In this document: positions 60,879-64,000 of the stretch, piece after piece
How positions within the stretch are numbered: position 1 is the first letter of the stretch
How the letters are laid out: each line of letters begins with the position of its first letter
Assembly: GCF_015706575.1 (NCBI RefSeq)
Contig: NW_024037076.1
Span: 5,738,777-5,802,776 of the forward strand
Direction of reading: 5' to 3'
Origin: Patiria miniata
Lineage: Eukaryota > Echinodermata > Asteroidea > Valvatida > Asterinidae
DNA: 64,000 nt
Notes under the pieces: generated by a model
Told to the model about the DNA's origin: nothing
What the model saw: only the letters and a program-made list of their open reading frames with translations
Database searches by the model: none
Position numbers and translations under genes: made by a program

Positions 60879-61421
60879 ATGTTCTTGTTCAAAGTGTTTG
60901 GCATTGTTGCTGTCACTTCAGTGATAAATGCTCAATTTCGGTCTAGTTCCTGCCACTCTCGGCTCACTGTGGAATGCTCTTGCCCGCCACAGTGGCAATT
61001 GTTGGCAAACGAGTGTTATCGCCTCACTCCTCTGACAGCTCAAACTTGGGATCAGGCCAAGTCGGCTTGCCAAGATATGGGTGGCAAGATGGCTGCTCCT
61101 CGCTCGCTGGAGGAAATGAATTTCATGACAGATAAGGCACGAGAAATGGACGACACTGGCGACTACTTCGTCTGGATTGCTTGTAATGACAAGGAAATTG
61201 AAGGAACCTGGGTGTGTGACGGTCAGGAAGGAAGAAAGCCCTTCCTGGATTGGGATGCTGGGCAACCAGATAATAATGACAACGATCAAGATTGCGGTCA
61301 AATAGCGGCTAGACATAATGACAAGATGGATGACGCTAGCTGTGACAATATGCATCCGCATTTGGCTTTTTGCATTCGTCGAGCTGCTTGCACTCACGGC
61401 CTAATCCAGCTCCGTCACTAA
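60879..61421 (+). CDS. Secreted C-type lectin, single exon
   Basis: 180 residues from ATG 60879 (context atcaacATG) to TAA 61419-61421. Signal peptide MFLFKVFGIVAVTSVINA. One C-type lectin domain of the long form: CSCPPQWQLLANECYRL, TWDQAKSACQDMGGKMAAP, WIACNDKEIEGTWVC, GQPDNNDNDQDCG, CDNMHPHLAFCI. QPD at the sugar site predicts galactose-type, calcium-dependent binding. The usual WND before the fourth Cys is MDD, so the calcium site is partly altered. No intron is needed. Role by family: soluble carbohydrate recognition, e.g. coelomic fluid defence; substrate unknown. Confidence 0.93.
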   Translation: MFLFKVFGIVAVTSVINAQFRSSSCHSRLTVECSCPPQWQLLANECYRLTPLTAQTWDQAKSACQDMGGKMAAPRSLEEMNFMTDKAREMDDTGDYFVWIACNDKEIEGTWVCDGQEGRKPFLDWDAGQPDNNDNDQDCGQIAARHNDKMDDASCDNMHPHLAFCIRRAACTHGLIQLRH

Positions 61422-61878
61422 TGCATCTCTACCGACACCCACGGCCGCGTTCACAACTCAACCTGCCTCTTTGACCACATAACGCAGGAGCCTCGTCACC
61501 AAACGTGTTGTGCGCCTGTGACTCGGCCTGCGTCGAGGTGCCTGGGTGTCACTTTTTCCACATTTTAAGAAATGAAGAAAATATGCCATCTAAACAATAC
61601 TGTACAAGCTATCTGATTTTCCTGTGTGTAACGGCTTGTCATTAAAAAAAGGGTACAATAACAGAGACATCTGCAAAGTTGAAGCTGAAATTGAACTTGC
61701 TGGGAAAAAAAGACTTTGTAAACAACAACAAAAACCTCGCTGCATCGGAATTGACTTTCGTGGATATGAAGATAGAGAAGGAATTTTAGTTGGTCTACAG
61801 CCAAGTCTGCTTGTAAATTCGCCTGACCTATTTGAGATTGATGTGTAATAATTCATTTGCGAGTTAAATTAGAATAAA
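61422..61878 (+). other. 3' UTR of the lectin gene
   Basis: AATAAA at 61873-61878 (agaataaaatctgg) is a good polyadenylation signal. The last part overlaps the paralogous block. Confidence 0.6.
61768..61830 (+). pseudogene. Relic of a C-type lectin domain (copy 2)
   Basis: One frame reads RNFSWSTAKSACKFA then stop, parallel to the relic at 56685. It lies in the lectin 3' UTR. Confidence 0.4.
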
Positions 61879-62820
61879 ATCTGGAATGCTGACTTAATCC
61901 AATGCTTGTCACATTCTCCCGACCAAAGAGACTGTTACTATATCACGTGATTCGGGGCAAGCCTTATGCTAGCAACCCCCAGCTCCAGCATGGTCTGGTG
62001 TCTTTGTGCCATTCTTAACCATTGTGAACAATTAATGTATTGGTGCTGAGCGTCTCTTACGTAACTATGCAAGAGCTTGCCCCGAAACATGTGATTAGCA
62101 ACAGTGTCCGGTCTGGAGAAGATCAAATTCAAAATGTGCCGAACATTCTGAGCAAGTCAGTGTACCAAATGTTTTTCAAATGTAAATCCCAAAGGGGAAA
62201 GGGGCTAAAAACAAAATGTACAAATGTAAATACTTTGTAGACTTGGTATTTAATAAATTGTTGTGTAACACAAAATGAGATTTTACATTAGGAACGTCCT
62301 GTTGATTTGAAATGTTAGGTAATGAGTGACTAGCGTTAGCTGTCAAATATTTGACTTTATCAGTTGTCATTTGATTGCCGATATGTTGAATTATCCCTTA
62401 CATTACGTTTGAAAGTGTTTGTACACATTTTATAATTCATTGTGAATGCGTTAAAAGTGTCTAATATTATGGCTGTGTGTAGATTTCCTGTCAATTAAAA
62501 TGAATATTGAAGCTTGTCAGTAATAGAGTATTTTTAAGCGTCATAATGCATTGTACATTTGCACTTATAGGCGTTAGTGCGTGTATTCAATGTTATGGGG
62601 TTCATGAGTTTAAAAGAAGGAAGTTGTTAGATATTGTGAATCGGTTTTAACTTGATTTGAATCACGTTAAATGCGCTCACTTTTGTATCAGCTAAGGGTT
62701 CGAAGGCGCTGAAATATCCCGAAAAAACCCAATCATGGTCGAATCATGTTGGCAAAATATTAATGGATGTTTTTATGTCAACAAGTCTACCATGATACCA
62801 AAAGTCACTGGTGAACAATA
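61768..62820. repeat. Paralogous block, downstream copy
   Basis: Partner of 56690-58620, same orientation, without the hAT MITE. The lectin ORF lies between the two. Confidence 0.75.
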
Positions 62821-62905
62821 ATTCCACGGCCTGCACGAGTACCCAGGGTTTGCATCCCTCTCAGGCTTCACCACTTCCATATAACCCCATATCACCATTG
62901 GAATA

Positions 62906-63380
62906 TGTAACGATAGTTGGTCTAGCGCCCTCCATCGACCAGTCTCAATATAGTCTTGTAAAGATCTACAGCAACTGATCCCTTCACATGCCTCTGTTAA
63001 CAACGCCCAATTCAGCCAGTTCACCACCTAACACAGAGCCAACCATCTTGAGAAGAAGCAACAGAATCTAAGCAACTCCAACCATGGAGGAATTCCTTCC
63101 TCCATGCTCCAACATATCCCGGACAGTATGTCACAAAATAAGAACGTAAGGACACTGGACTCTTGAAAGAAAAGACATAGTACAAAGGTAGTGTTATTAT
63201 TATCATAACATTGTTTGTTGTTGTAGTTGAAGTTTAACTCTGTTAGTTAATGTACCTCTAAAGTGTACCGATTCATAGTTTTAAAAAGCTGTTAAAAAAT
63301 TGTTTCTTTTCATGGAAGGAAAGGTGTAACGATAGTTGGTCGAACGCCCTCTATCGACCAGTCTAAATATAGTCTTGCAC
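62906..63380. repeat. Possible LTR-derived direct repeat (fossil)
   Basis: tgtaacgatagttggtc and the following ~35 bp occur at 62906-62960 and 63325-63380, 419 bp apart. The TGTAAC start is common among LTRs, but no internal retroelement region is present, so at most this is an old remnant; family not assignable. Confidence 0.3.
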
Positions 63381-64000
63381 AATGGCCGCTAATAAACTAA
63401 CCCAGATAAACGTTAGGAGAGAACGTAATCGCTTAGAATCAAGCATCATCCTTTAAATAGCATCAGGCGTTTGCCATCAGTTTCCTGACGACAGACAGGG
63501 CGCACTGTCCTAAACGTTAAGTTACTTTTTTTTTTCATATCATCTCAATGAATGCCATTCATTGCAAAATGATGATAAGAAAATAATCTGGGACTGAGAA
63601 ATATTTCAAAGTTTGTTAGTAGATACTTCTCCATGTACTTTGAAAACAGAAGTGATGTGCGGTTGCAACATTTTTTTCCGAGAGTTTTGTTAAAAAGGGG
63701 AAATAAATCCGAGAACCATTCGAATAATAGTCTGGTTCCAGCAGCCAATACAACTGACATTGAATATTTAACGTCATGGAACCAGGCGTTTCTGAATCGA
63801 AAGCAGTTAGAAATCGTGTAACGGCTGCCTTAACGATAGCCACTTCATCATGCAGCGACGAACTTCGTTGCCTTGCGCATGGTAAGTTACTTCAACTCAG
63901 TCTGATCAATCGATAATTACAACAACCTACATCCATATGGCCAACATATTTCTATGCAATTTAGAAACCTATCCTCGGCATAGTTTTTGTGACTGTCGGT
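63381..64000. other. Unassigned 3' end of window
   Basis: No gene established. ATG 63851 with a gtaagt 30 bp later could open another gene whose remainder would be outside the window. Confidence 0.3.

Noticed and set aside
60918-61397. 159-residue minus-strand frame
   Set aside because: Antisense shadow of the C-type lectin, which has clear domain support.
61405-61482. Ser/Thr-rich frame (ASLPTPTAAFTTQPASLTT) just after the lectin
   Set aside because: Different frame from the lectin with a stop immediately upstream; tempting as a lost tail, but no splice site joins it.
62773-63027. 84-residue minus-strand frame
   Set aside because: Overlaps the possible LTR-like repeat and shows no recognisable domain.
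63851-63881. Start exon of another gene (ATG followed by gtaagt)
   Set aside because: Only ten codons, no downstream exon within the window to test it.

Overview
The window is animal nuclear DNA: AT-rich, with long introns, GT-AG splice sites, tRNA-derived SINEs, LINE tails and many small DNA transposons. The domain mix (NIDO, AMOP, VWD, HYR, calcium-binding EGF, SEA, C-type lectin), the frequent 'taggcct' words and a large transposon built like the sea-urchin TU elements point to an invertebrate deuterostome, most likely an echinoderm. The species cannot be fixed from the sequence alone. LAYOUT. Bases 1-6124 are repeats: nested direct duplications, a hAT-type MITE, a 252-bp tandem repeat and a foldback element carrying a 21-bp minisatellite. 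Bases 6125-55660 hold one long plus-strand gene that I reconstruct as 50 exons by splice sites and reading phase (7,434 coding bases in whole codons, 2,477 residues plus stop); its first exon or exons were not found. Bases 55661 to about 56160 are its 3' UTR. Bases 56690-58620 and 61768-62820 are a diverged duplicated block flanking a single-exon secreted C-type lectin gene (60879-61421). The rest to 64000 is repeats and unassigned DNA. MAIN GENE. Reading from the N-terminus it encodes the end of a matrixin propeptide with cysteine switch and furin-like site, a matrix metalloprotease catalytic domain, a Ser/Thr/Pro linker, NIDO, two EGFs, HYR, Cys-rich/EGF modules, two HYR-like modules, a second NIDO, AMOP, VWD, a MUC4-type post-VWD region, more EGFs, a mucin-like stretch made of ten tiny phase-1 exons, two EGFs, a SEA domain with a GSVIV cleavage motif, a last EGF, a transmembrane helix and a tail of about 110 residues. 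The second half is the MUC4-like NIDO-AMOP-VWD-EGF-SEA/EGF-TM core; the first half adds a protease. If this is one protein, it is a membrane-tethered mucin carrying its own MMP. INTRONS. They hold short-TIR hAT MITEs, long-TIR TA-flanked MITEs, palindromic MITEs, LINE tails and SINEs. A 6.33-kb element (36820-43149) has inverted terminal repeats that are 57-bp minisatellite arrays, with an exact 6-bp target duplication.
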